Under the pieces are notes generated by a model. The model was not told the DNA's origin, searched no databases, and worked only from the letters and a program-made list of their open reading frames with translations. A stretch of DNA of 64,000 bases from Symmachiella macrocystis (GTDB taxonomy: Bacteria; Planctomycetota; Planctomycetia; Planctomycetales; Planctomycetaceae). The DNA lies in NCBI RefSeq assembly GCF_007860075.1, contig NZ_SJPP01000003.1, forward strand, positions 248,001-312,000, given 5' to 3'. The translations under genes were made by a program, and so were the position numbers. Below are positions 35,944 to 44,715 of this stretch, one piece after another. The stretch's first letter is position 1. Every line of letters starts with the position of its first letter.

Positions 35944-38900
35944 ATGGCACAAGTCGCATCGAAACGATTCCACACCCTGTTAAACAAGTCGGTTTTAGTG
36001 CTCGCCTGCGCGACCACCGCTTGCTTGGCATTGGCTGATGCTGCATCTGCTGAGGGTCTGGAAAGCTACCGGCTTGCGACGGGTTATTATCAACGCGCCA
36101 AGTGGGCCCTCTCGGTCGACGAATTCCGTACGTTCCTCAAAGATCTGCCGGACCACCCCAAGGCCGAAAAGGCCGAGGTTTTTCTGGGGATGGCGCTGGT
36201 CAATCTCAAGGAATTCAAACAAGCCCGCGAAGTCTTTCGGTCTTTCATCGCCAAGCACCAAGATAGCCGCTACCTCAGCCACGCCATGTACCGTGTGGGC
36301 GAATGTAGCTTCTTACTGGATGATTATCAGTCCGCCGATGGCGAGCTCGAGCAGTTTCTGCAAAAGTTCCCCAACGATCCCCTGGCCACCCGCGCGACCT
36401 ACAACCGCGCCGAAGCACAATTGGCGCTTGCCAAACCGGCCGAAGCTATCGAGCTCTACAATACGGTCGCCGCAAACAAAGTCGACAAAGCGTTGGCGAA
36501 CCAAGCCAAATTCGGTTTGGCCAAGGCGTACGGCCAACTTCAAAAAATGGACGAAGCCGAAGCGATCTACGCGGAATTGTCGCGAGACCTAACCGGCGAA
36601 GCAGCTGCGGAAGCGCGAATGCTGTTGGCCGACCTCTATTTCGATCAGAACAATCACGCCAAAGCAGCGACGGCTTATGCAGCTGTGGTGGAGGAATTTC
36701 CCGACAGCCCGCTGGTTGCCGATGCTCAACTGAAACTCGGCAAATCGCTTTTCGGAACGGGCGACTATCGGCAGGCCGCTGATGTTTTAAGCCACTTGGC
36801 CGACAACGAGAAGCTCTCCGCTGATGCGAGTTTTTGGCAGGGTGCCAGTTTGAAATCGGCAGGCCAGTACGCAAAAGCGGCGGAAGTCTTTGCCGTGAAC
36901 TATGCACAATTGAGTGACGCCCCCGAAGCCGCCCGCACGTTGTATCACTGGGCCGATACAGAGCAGCGACTCAATCAGACCGACAAGTCGGTGGCGCACT
37001 ATTTGGAATTAATCCGACGTTGGCCCGAGCATGCGTTGTCCGACGATGCCTTGCATGCTGCGGCGCTGGCGGCACTCAAGGGCAACAAACATTCCCAAGC
37101 CGAAGAACTCATTGCACGATTCACACAAGAATTTCCCACCAGCGGATTGAGGTATCGCCAACGCTTGGTTCAGGGACGCATCAATCTGGCGCTGGCCAAG
37201 ACGGGAGATCCCAAGCAGACCGCTGAGCGATTCGCCGCCGCGGAACAAGAATTCCGCACCGTGATGCAAGAAAGCGAAATTGAGACGACGCAATTGCGGG
37301 CGCGTTATTTTCTCGCGTATACGATGTATGAGTTGGGCAAATACCAGCAAGCTCTGGAGGTGATCGCTCCACTGACCGCACAGCTGAATAAAAACCCGAC
37401 CGACACCGCATACGTCGATGCCTATGTGCTAGATGCCCTGTGTCATCTGAAATTGAAGGAATACGGACCGGCGGGCACGTCGGTTTCCGCTTATCTGAAA
37501 ATGCTTCCAGAGGGCGAATTCGTCTCACAAGCCTTGGGGATCCGCGCACGGGCCGCCGCCCACTTGGGGGATAAAGCGACCGCTGTTGCCGACCATACGC
37601 AACTCAAGTCCCGCTGGCCCCACAGCGTAGATTTTGCACGGACGACCGAAGAGTTGGCCAACATTGCTTACGACAATAGCGACTTCCCATGGGCTGCAGA
37701 GCTGTTTGAGCTTCTGTCCGTGATGGACAAGGATTCGAAATACCGGCCCATCGGTCTTTCCGGCCTGGGATGGTCGCAGTACCAACAAAAACAGTACGAC
37801 CTGTCGGCCGACTCATTCGCCACCTTTGTCACTGACTATCCCGAACACAGCCTCGCGGCAGAGTCAGGGTTCAAGCACGGCGCTAGCCTGCGTGAATTGG
37901 GCAAGATCGAAGAAGCCGCCCAAGTCTTCAAGAACGTTTTCCAGGCATATGCTCCTTCCGACAAGGCGTTCGTAGCTGGTTTGGCAGCAGCGCGGCAGTT
38001 GCGCGCCTCGCAGCGTATCGACGACGCCGATGCAATGTACGCCGCTCTGACTAAAAAATACCCCCAGCGCGACGACATGGACAAGCTGCTCAACGAATGG
38101 ACTGTCATGCTCCATGCGGCGAAACACTATGAACGCAGCGATGCTATCTGTCGCCGTATTGTAGCGGAGCACCTTGACAGTCCGCTGGCCAACGATGCCC
38201 GGTTGCAATTGGCCATCAGCGATCTTATCGCCGGAAAGCTGGCCGAGGCGCGGCCGGCGTTTCAGCAACTCGAATCGAATCCAAAACTCACCGATAAAAT
38301 TCGCGAAGAGGCGCTCTTTCGTTTGATTGCCATCAATGTCATTGAGGAACACTGGAAAGCGGCCCAGGAGTTGAGCGAACGGTCGCTGACCGATTTCCCC
38401 CAAGGCAAACATCAATGGGACGCGCGGTTTCGCGCTGCCCAGGCCTACTATGAGTTGCGGCAATTCGACAAGGCCCGCACTGCTCTGGATGAATTACGAA
38501 AAGCCCGCACCGAGCCGGCGTTGGCCGACGGTGAATCAACCGAAGGCGAGACCGTGGAAAAGCTGGATTGGTTTCCTTCGGTTTGGCTGCTCCTGGCCGA
38601 GATTCACCTACAAGAAAAACGTTACGACGATGTCGCGGCAACAGTTGCCGAATTTCGCGCCGCCTCTCCCAAGTCACCCTACCTGTATCAGGCCGACGAA
38701 GTGCTCGGGCGGAGCTTGAATAACCAAGCCAAATTTGATGAAGCCCGCGAGGCGTTTCGCCGGGTCACGGAAAGCGAATCGGGGCAAAAAACAGAAACGG
38801 CTGCCAAGAGTCAATTTATCTTGGCGAATACCTATTTTCATCAAAAGGACTACGAGCAGGCGATTGCCGAGTTGTTGAAGGTGGATATTCTCTATGATTT

Positions 38901-39075
38901 TCCTGAATACCAATCCGCCTCGCTGCTGAGCGTTGGCATGTGCGAAGAAAAGCTAAATCGCTGGGACAAGGCCGCCGAAGCGTATGAGGATTTGTTAAAA
39001 CGATTTCCCGAGAGTAAACATGCCGAGAGTGCGAAAGCTCGACTCGCTGATGCCCGCTTGAAGGCATCCCGTTAA
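35944..39075 (+). CDS. Large exported tetratricopeptide-repeat protein
   Basis: ATG 35944 has AAGG eight bases upstream; a GTG three codons earlier is the alternative. The 1043-residue product has a signal peptide (hydrophobic core about 18-33, cleavage near ASA) and is otherwise built of helical repeats of about 34-37 residues. Typical phrases are AQLALAKPAEAIELYNTV, AVVEEFPDSPLVADAQLKLG and AAEAYEDLLKRFPESKHAESA. Many repeats resemble the outer-membrane assembly/YbgF type, with FP.S or YP.S between helices. At least 20 repeats are likely, making an extended periplasmic scaffold. It is followed at 180 bases by exbB, exbD and a toroid-domain gene, suggesting a joint envelope machine. Confidence 0.88.
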   Translation: MAQVASKRFHTLLNKSVLVLACATTACLALADAASAEGLESYRLATGYYQRAKWALSVDEFRTFLKDLPDHPKAEKAEVFLGMALVNLKEFKQAREVFRSFIAKHQDSRYLSHAMYRVGECSFLLDDYQSADGELEQFLQKFPNDPLATRATYNRAEAQLALAKPAEAIELYNTVAANKVDKALANQAKFGLAKAYGQLQKMDEAEAIYAELSRDLTGEAAAEARMLLADLYFDQNNHAKAATAYAAVVEEFPDSPLVADAQLKLGKSLFGTGDYRQAADVLSHLADNEKLSADASFWQGASLKSAGQYAKAAEVFAVNYAQLSDAPEAARTLYHWADTEQRLNQTDKSVAHYLELIRRWPEHALSDDALHAAALAALKGNKHSQAEELIARFTQEFPTSGLRYRQRLVQGRINLALAKTGDPKQTAERFAAAEQEFRTVMQESEIETTQLRARYFLAYTMYELGKYQQALEVIAPLTAQLNKNPTDTAYVDAYVLDALCHLKLKEYGPAGTSVSAYLKMLPEGEFVSQALGIRARAAAHLGDKATAVADHTQLKSRWPHSVDFARTTEELANIAYDNSDFPWAAELFELLSVMDKDSKYRPIGLSGLGWSQYQQKQYDLSADSFATFVTDYPEHSLAAESGFKHGASLRELGKIEEAAQVFKNVFQAYAPSDKAFVAGLAAARQLRASQRIDDADAMYAALTKKYPQRDDMDKLLNEWTVMLHAAKHYERSDAICRRIVAEHLDSPLANDARLQLAISDLIAGKLAEARPAFQQLESNPKLTDKIREEALFRLIAINVIEEHWKAAQELSERSLTDFPQGKHQWDARFRAAQAYYELRQFDKARTALDELRKARTEPALADGESTEGETVEKLDWFPSVWLLLAEIHLQEKRYDDVAATVAEFRAASPKSPYLYQADEVLGRSLNNQAKFDEAREAFRRVTESESGQKTETAAKSQFILANTYFHQKDYEQAIAELLKVDILYDFPEYQSASLLSVGMCEEKLNRWDKAAEAYEDLLKRFPESKHAESAKARLADARLKASR

Positions 39076-39258
39076 ACCACCATCCATTCAGGAACCAGTC
39101 GCTCGAGACGGATCTCGCCGCTCGTGCCTTGAAACAGACCTTTGAACGACGCAATGCGCGCTCCGGCGAACATTGCCCGACTCCGTCGCCGGTGCAGAAT
39201 TACACCGCGTGGCATTTCCGCGAGCTTCTCGCAAAACGTGATATCGATGGAATCGATC

Positions 39259-40173
39259 ATGTCTTGGAAATACATTGCACCTCTTCGTCTGCCCAGAGGT
39301 CATTTTGTCGCCATTATCGTCGGTTGCTGGCTATTGGCGGTCGTCCCCGCGGTGACTTTCGCTCAAGGGACCACCGAGCCTGCCGCCGAAACTGAACCGG
39401 AATCGGCCGCAGAACCGGCGCCAGTTGAGGATGCAGCCAACGATGCGAATCGTGCCAATGCGGCAGCGCGTCCCGCGACGTTGTTTGAAAAACTAACCGC
39501 CGGGAACATGACCTGGTTCATGCTACCGATTGTGATTGCCTCGATCATTGCAACCTGGTTTTCGATCGAACGCTTGATGGTATTGCGTCGTCGCACCGTG
39601 ATTCCCTATGCCTTTGTGACACGATTTTTAGAACACCTTGAACAAGATCGACTCGACCCGCAATTGGCGGTCAAATTGTGCGAAGAAAACGGCAGCCCGA
39701 TAGCACAGGTATTCGCCCACGGCGTCCGCAAGTGGGGCAAACCGAGCGTAGAGATCGAACAGGCCATTATCGATGGCGGTGAGCGGCAGGTCTCTAATTT
39801 GCGACGGCATTTGCGGGTCCTCAACGGTGTCGCCACGGTGGCACCTTTATTGGGTCTGTTGGGAACAGTCGTGGGGATGATCATGGCCTTTGATCAAATC
39901 GCCGGCGGCACGGCAATGGGCAAGGCCGAACAACTCGCCGGTGGCATTGGCGTGGCGTTGCTGACGACAGCCGGCGGACTGACCGTCGCGATTCCGTCGT
40001 TGATTCTCTACATGTACCTCTCCGGCCGCGTCGACATTCTGGTAATGGAAATGGACGGCCTCGCACAAAAGGTGGTCGGATTGATCTCCGCGGAATCTCT
40101 CGCCGAACGCCGCGAAAATGATCGATCATCACGAAAAAACGCCAAAGACAAAGTCAGGGCCGAATCCGCGTAA
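39259..40173 (+). CDS. exbB: MotA/TolQ/ExbB proton channel family protein
   Basis: The start at 39259 gives a signal-like helix ([28 protein letters not shown], cleavage near TFA) before an Ala/Glu-rich linker; an in-frame ATG four codons upstream is also possible. The 304-residue protein has three main helices after that (about 85-105, 210-232, 250-275). The TolQ/ExbB signature [10 protein letters not shown] followed by [19 protein letters not shown] is clear. With ExbD it forms a proton-driven motor in the inner membrane that moves a periplasmic partner. The extra N-terminal exported part is common in the larger ExbB proteins. Confidence 0.9.
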   Translation: MSWKYIAPLRLPRGHFVAIIVGCWLLAVVPAVTFAQGTTEPAAETEPESAAEPAPVEDAANDANRANAAARPATLFEKLTAGNMTWFMLPIVIASIIATWFSIERLMVLRRRTVIPYAFVTRFLEHLEQDRLDPQLAVKLCEENGSPIAQVFAHGVRKWGKPSVEIEQAIIDGGERQVSNLRRHLRVLNGVATVAPLLGLLGTVVGMIMAFDQIAGGTAMGKAEQLAGGIGVALLTTAGGLTVAIPSLILYMYLSGRVDILVMEMDGLAQKVVGLISAESLAERRENDRSSRKNAKDKVRAESA

Positions 40174-40230
40174 GCGTTCGCTAATGTCCAACTACCGCAC
40201 TCGCCGGGCATTGACGCCGGGGGATGAGTT

Positions 40231-40653
40231 ATGCCACTGAAAGTTCGAGAACACGAAGAACCGACGTTGAACCTGACGCCGATGATCGACGTCGTGTTTC
40301 TGTTGATCATCTTCTTTATGGTGGGCGCTCGGTTTACGGAGTTGGAACGGGAATTCGATATCAACCTGCCCACCGTCAGCGAAGCGCGGCCGTTGACCAA
40401 TCCGCCCGACCGGATCGAAGTCAATGTGTTTCGCAACGGCCGCATCAAAGTGGCTGGTCAGTTTCTAACGATCGACGAACTCAACGTACGGCTGCAACAA
40501 GCCCAACAGCGTTACGCCGATCAAGCGGTGATGATTCGCGCGGATGGCAACAACGCCTATCAACAGGTGATCGACGTTCTGAGCATCTGCGAACAGGCCC
40601 AAATCAAACATTTCACATTGGCCGCTCGTGTCGAAGGTGAGGATCCGCAATGA
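40231..40653 (+). CDS. exbD: Biopolymer transport protein ExbD/TolR
   Basis: A GGGGGA site precedes ATG 40231. The 140-residue product has one helix (about 18-37) carrying the proton-relay residue Asp20 (NLTPMIDVVFLLIIFFM) and a periplasmic domain with VMIRADGNNAYQQVIDVL typical of the family. It partners the ExbB-like channel just upstream (57-base gap). Its stop overlaps the start of the next gene by four bases (ATGA), so translation is coupled. Confidence 0.93.
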   Translation: MPLKVREHEEPTLNLTPMIDVVFLLIIFFMVGARFTELEREFDINLPTVSEARPLTNPPDRIEVNVFRNGRIKVAGQFLTIDELNVRLQQAQQRYADQAVMIRADGNNAYQQVIDVLSICEQAQIKHFTLAARVEGEDPQ

Positions 40654-42884
40654 GTGCGACAATTTTCACCGGACTCGAAAACTGGTTACCCTCGCTGTCG
40701 TCCAACAATTGGCTGTTGAACCTGGCCTGGGTAGCGCTGGGGTTGGCCACGGTGGTTTTGGCATTTATGTTCATCACCGGCCACGGCAATGCGCGGCAAG
40801 TGCGGATCTCGTTAATGATTTCGATCATTGCCCACTGCGCGCTGGCATTGGGCACGGATAAAATCCCCATGGCCGGCGCCGACATCCGTGTCAAACCCAA
40901 AGAGCCAACCTTTGAGATCGAGCAATTGGTGTTCACCGCGATCGACGATCAGCAACAAGTCGCCGACCCCAATGCCCCAGCTTGGGATGCCCTAACCCCG
41001 ACGCCACTGCCCGCCACGCAGCGTCAAAGTTACGAAGACGCGACCGAGGAACTCCCGGAGATCGCCCGTGAAGAGCAGTCGCCGCAAGACCCCGAACCAG
41101 TGGCGCTTGCCGATGTTCCCGACGAAATGCCAGAGGACCAACTTGAAATCCCAAGCGCCGAAAGCAGTGTCCCGGCGACCGAACGGACAGCGGACGGAAC
41201 CCAACTCGACAATTACGAAGAGACAGTCGAATCGCGTCCCGACTTGGACATCCCGGCACCACGCACCGGAGAGCGGCAACCGGAGGACCAAGGGGTGGCG
41301 AAATCTGAAATAGAACGCGAAAGTCGTCGTGGCCGCACAGAAGACCCCACTGCCAACTTGCGGGAAAGCCAGCGAATGGAAGTGGCCGACGCTACCACCG
41401 ACCCGTCGTCACAATTGCAACGCGGGCCGAATTCCGAGGCGGCCAATCGCCGCACTGCAGATGCCGCCGAGACCTTATCGGCGGATGACCCCGGAGCGGA
41501 GACGGCCCAACGTCGCGAAGAGGTCGGCAAAGGGCGCCCCAAATCGAAGGCCTTTACCCGTCGTGACAATCCCGGCACCACGCCCAGCACACCTGGTTTG
41601 GATGACGATGTCGAACGGAATCCCCGACCGGAAAGCGACGACGATCCCGACTCGCTCTTGTTGACGCGTGAGGGAGGGCCACAACCGATCTCCGAAGACG
41701 CAAAATTGCGTCTGACGCGCACGAAAACGACGCGATCCGGCGACCAACGACGTGTGGCCCGCTTGCCTGCTACGTATCAACTTCGCAATGTCGACAACCG
41801 CGAGCGAGTCGCCATCCGCCACGGAGCGACCACCGCTTCTGAAGAGGCGGTGGAAGACAGCCTGCAATGGTTGGCCGCGCATCAAAGCGCCGCCGGATTT
41901 TGGGATGCCAATGGCTTTACAGAAAATTGCCCCAAAGGAGCCGACGTTTGTTGGGGACTGGCCGGACTCAAAGGACACCAAGGTTCCGAAAAAGACAACG
42001 TCCCCAAATCGGGCGTCCAGGCGGACTCGGGGCTGACCGGGCTTGCTGTTTTGGCATTTCTCGGCGCAGGCTATACCCACGAAGAAGGAATCTACGCCGA
42101 CCAAGTCGACCATGCTTTGCGGTGGTTGATTCGCCAACAAGACGGTGACGGCTTCCTCGGCGGCAACGCCACGCATTACGCCAAGATGTATTGTCACGGG
42201 ATGGCGACAATCGCGCTGGGTGAGGCCTATGGCATGACACAGGACCCTACGCTCCGCGAGCCATTGGAAAAGGCGATTGCATTCATCGTAGCACGGCAGA
42301 ATCCCAAGGATGGCGGTTGGCGGTATACACCCGGCAAACTGGGCGACGTCAGCATGTTTGGTTGGCAATTGATGGCGCTCAAAAGCGCCGAAACGGCGGG
42401 ACTCACCTTTCCCGCTGAAACACGCAGCCTGACGATCAATTTTCTTGTCTCGCACTCACGCGGTAAAAAACGAGGATTATCCGCATATCGCCTCGACGAT
42501 AAGGTCACCCCCGCCATGACCGCCGAAGCTCTGTTTTGCAAACAGGTATTGGGCATCAAACGCGAAAACTCGCAAAGCGCTGCCGCCGTCGACTATCTGA
42601 TGCAACATCTGCCGAAACAGTCGGAACAAAATTTGTATTACTGGTATTACGGAACGTTGGCCATGTTTCAATACGGCGGGCAGCCGTGGGAGCAATGGAA
42701 TGAACGCGTCCGCGAAACGTTGGTGGAAACGCAACGCAAAGACGGACACGCAACCGGCAGTTGGGATCCGCGACCTCCCTGGGGCGACTATGGAGGACGC
42801 ATCTATTCCACCGTGCTGAGCACGCTCTGCTTGGAAGTCTATTACCGCTTCCTCCCCATGTACCGCGCCGGCGAAACTGAGTAA
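40650..42884 (+). CDS. Membrane protein with terpene cyclase-like alpha/alpha toroid domain
   Basis: The 744-residue protein has two N-terminal helices (about 17-40 and 50-68), then some 320 residues of acidic, Glu/Pro/Arg-rich, probably disordered sequence. A C-terminal domain (about 390-740) has squalene-cyclase/prenyltransferase-type repeats such as DSLQWLAAHQSAAGFWDANG, ALRWLIRQQDGDGFLGG and FIVARQNPKDGGWRY. No DXDD acid motif of squalene-hopene cyclase is evident, so a non-catalytic binding role is as likely as an enzyme. Its start overlaps exbD by four bases. In a TonB or Tol system this place holds the protein driven by ExbB/ExbD; here the layout of anchor, long linker and terminal domain is similar but the terminal domain differs. 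Confidence 0.85.
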   Translation: MSATIFTGLENWLPSLSSNNWLLNLAWVALGLATVVLAFMFITGHGNARQVRISLMISIIAHCALALGTDKIPMAGADIRVKPKEPTFEIEQLVFTAIDDQQQVADPNAPAWDALTPTPLPATQRQSYEDATEELPEIAREEQSPQDPEPVALADVPDEMPEDQLEIPSAESSVPATERTADGTQLDNYEETVESRPDLDIPAPRTGERQPEDQGVAKSEIERESRRGRTEDPTANLRESQRMEVADATTDPSSQLQRGPNSEAANRRTADAAETLSADDPGAETAQRREEVGKGRPKSKAFTRRDNPGTTPSTPGLDDDVERNPRPESDDDPDSLLLTREGGPQPISEDAKLRLTRTKTTRSGDQRRVARLPATYQLRNVDNRERVAIRHGATTASEEAVEDSLQWLAAHQSAAGFWDANGFTENCPKGADVCWGLAGLKGHQGSEKDNVPKSGVQADSGLTGLAVLAFLGAGYTHEEGIYADQVDHALRWLIRQQDGDGFLGGNATHYAKMYCHGMATIALGEAYGMTQDPTLREPLEKAIAFIVARQNPKDGGWRYTPGKLGDVSMFGWQLMALKSAETAGLTFPAETRSLTINFLVSHSRGKKRGLSAYRLDDKVTPAMTAEALFCKQVLGIKRENSQSAAAVDYLMQHLPKQSEQNLYYWYYGTLAMFQYGGQPWEQWNERVRETLVETQRKDGHATGSWDPRPPWGDYGGRIYSTVLSTLCLEVYYRFLPMYRAGETE

Positions 42885-42944
42885 TGCACACACTATAGTA
42901 TGACAGCGCTACTTAAAATTTCAGGCCATCCCGATTTGGGGTAC

Positions 42945-42967
42945 CACTGGCGGCTCGTCCGCCAGTG
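42945..42967. repeat. Hairpin with CACTGGCGG stem, copy 1
   Basis: CACTGGCGG, a 5-base loop, and CCGCCAGTG form a perfect 9-bp stem. A second hairpin with the same stem lies 48 bases further on. There is no T-tract. Confidence 0.75.
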
Positions 42968-43015
42968 TGAACAATGACCAACGCAACTGAACAGGCACAC
43001 CCCATCCTAACACGG

Positions 43016-43038
43016 CACTGGCGGGCAAGCCGCCAGTG
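43016..43038. repeat. Hairpin with CACTGGCGG stem, copy 2
   Basis: The same CACTGGCGG/CCGCCAGTG arms as at 42945 flank a different 5-base loop (GCAAG). The pair resembles a REP-like doublet. Confidence 0.75.
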
Positions 43039-43162
43039 GCACCCAACACAGTATTTTTATAAGCGACAAGTTGTGATCCGCATTTCGACGATTTAACTTT
43101 GCACTTTCAGATTAACTCGCTAACGCTTGAATTCCCGCCCTTCCCTTTTGATACGCGTGCCC

Positions 43163-44668
43163 ATGACCTCCTACGATTCACTACTCACAGAACTCCGCTC
43201 AATCGCCTTATTAGAATCTTGTGGCCACGTCCTCGGTTGGGACGAACAGACTTACATGCCTCCCGGCGGGGCGGAACATCGCGCCAATCAACTCTCACTG
43301 CTCGCCGGAATGGTGCACGAACGAGCCACGTCGCCGCAATTGGGCGACCTGCTCGCCTCAGCCGAACAAAACGAGAAATCGGACGATCCCGATTTGCCCT
43401 CGGCAGCCAATCTCCGTGAAGCACGGCGGAAGTACGATCGTTCGACGAAACTGCCGCGCAGATTGGTCGAGGAACTCTCACGTGTCTGTACCTTGTCGCA
43501 ACAAGCCTGGGTGCAGGCTCGCAAGGATTCCAAATTTGCCGACTTCCTTCCCTGGTTGGAACAGGTCGTCGCACTTCGCCGCGAGGAAGCTGACGTGGTG
43601 GGCTACGGCGATGGTGTTCCCTACGACGCATTGTTGGATGAATACGAACCGGGCATGACCGCAGCTGAGGTGACCACGCTGTTCGCCGGGCTGCGCGACG
43701 AACTGGTGCCGTTGATCGCCGAAATCGTCGATAGCGGGCGGCAACCGGACATTTCTATTTTGCAACGCAGTTACCCGGTCGCTGAGCAACGAGACTTCGG
43801 CACAGCCGCCGCGACGGCAATTGGTTTTGACTTTCACAAAGGCCGATTGGACGAAGCAGCCCATCCCTTTTGCAGCGGCTTTGGCCCAGGCGATACACGG
43901 TTAACCACGCGTTATGATGAACATCACTTCCCCGGCGCATTTTTCGGCACACTGCACGAAGCGGGGCATGGGATCTATGAGCAGGGACTTAATCCCGCCG
44001 AATTCGGCACGCCGATGGGGACCTACGCCTCGCTAGGCATCCATGAATCGCAATCGCGGTTGTGGGAAAACTTCGTCGGCCGCAGTCGCGCGTTTTGGAA
44101 TCACTATTATTCCTCCGCAAAGCAAACCTTTTCCACCGCCCTGGCCGATGTCGCTGAAGACACGTTTCTATGGTGCGTGAACGATGTGCGGCCGACATTC
44201 ATTCGTGTCGAAGCCGACGAAGCCACCTATAACCTGCACATCTTGTTGCGGTTTGAATTGGAACAGCCACTCGTTTCGGGCGATCTCAAACCGGCGGACG
44301 TTCCGGCCGCTTGGAATGAAAAGTTCACACAATACTTCGGCATTACGCCCCCCACCGATGCCATGGGCTGCCTGCAAGACATCCATTGGAGTGGCGGCGG
44401 TATTGGGTATTTCCCCACGTATTCATTGGGGAACATGTACGCCGCTCAATTCTTCGAAGCGGCCCGCCGCGATCTGGGTGATCTGGACGAACAATTCGCC
44501 GCCGGGGATTTCGCACCACTAAAAACGTGGCTAAACCAAAACATCCACCAACGCGGCCAACAGTACCGGGCCAACCGACTGGTGGAAGTCGTCACGGGGG
44601 AACGGTTAGCGTATCAACCATTGGTGAATCATCTCCGCGAGAAATTCTCTGCGTTGTACGGCCTTTAG
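43163..44668 (+). CDS. M32 family carboxypeptidase
   Basis: ATG 43163 opens MTSYDSLLTELRSIALLESC and gives 501 residues, the usual length; the frame is open to a TTG at 43127. The zinc-binding motif HEAGH lies near residue 257-261 (TLHEAGHGIYEQG), with further family blocks HESQSRLWEN, LHILLRFELE and YFPTYSLGNMYAAQ. M32 enzymes such as Taq carboxypeptidase remove C-terminal residues of peptides in the cytosol. It stands alone, after the paired hairpins and before a convergent kinase gene. Confidence 0.94.
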   Translation: MTSYDSLLTELRSIALLESCGHVLGWDEQTYMPPGGAEHRANQLSLLAGMVHERATSPQLGDLLASAEQNEKSDDPDLPSAANLREARRKYDRSTKLPRRLVEELSRVCTLSQQAWVQARKDSKFADFLPWLEQVVALRREEADVVGYGDGVPYDALLDEYEPGMTAAEVTTLFAGLRDELVPLIAEIVDSGRQPDISILQRSYPVAEQRDFGTAAATAIGFDFHKGRLDEAAHPFCSGFGPGDTRLTTRYDEHHFPGAFFGTLHEAGHGIYEQGLNPAEFGTPMGTYASLGIHESQSRLWENFVGRSRAFWNHYYSSAKQTFSTALADVAEDTFLWCVNDVRPTFIRVEADEATYNLHILLRFELEQPLVSGDLKPADVPAAWNEKFTQYFGITPPTDAMGCLQDIHWSGGGIGYFPTYSLGNMYAAQFFEAARRDLGDLDEQFAAGDFAPLKTWLNQNIHQRGQQYRANRLVEVVTGERLAYQPLVNHLREKFSALYGL

Positions 44669-44715
44669 CAGCGACCGATGGCTGGGGACGGAGCGACACC
44701 AACTGAAAGACATGG

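Noticed and set aside
41475-42455. 326-codon frame opposite the toroid-domain gene
   Set aside because: Composition follows the sense gene; it has no start signal or domain.
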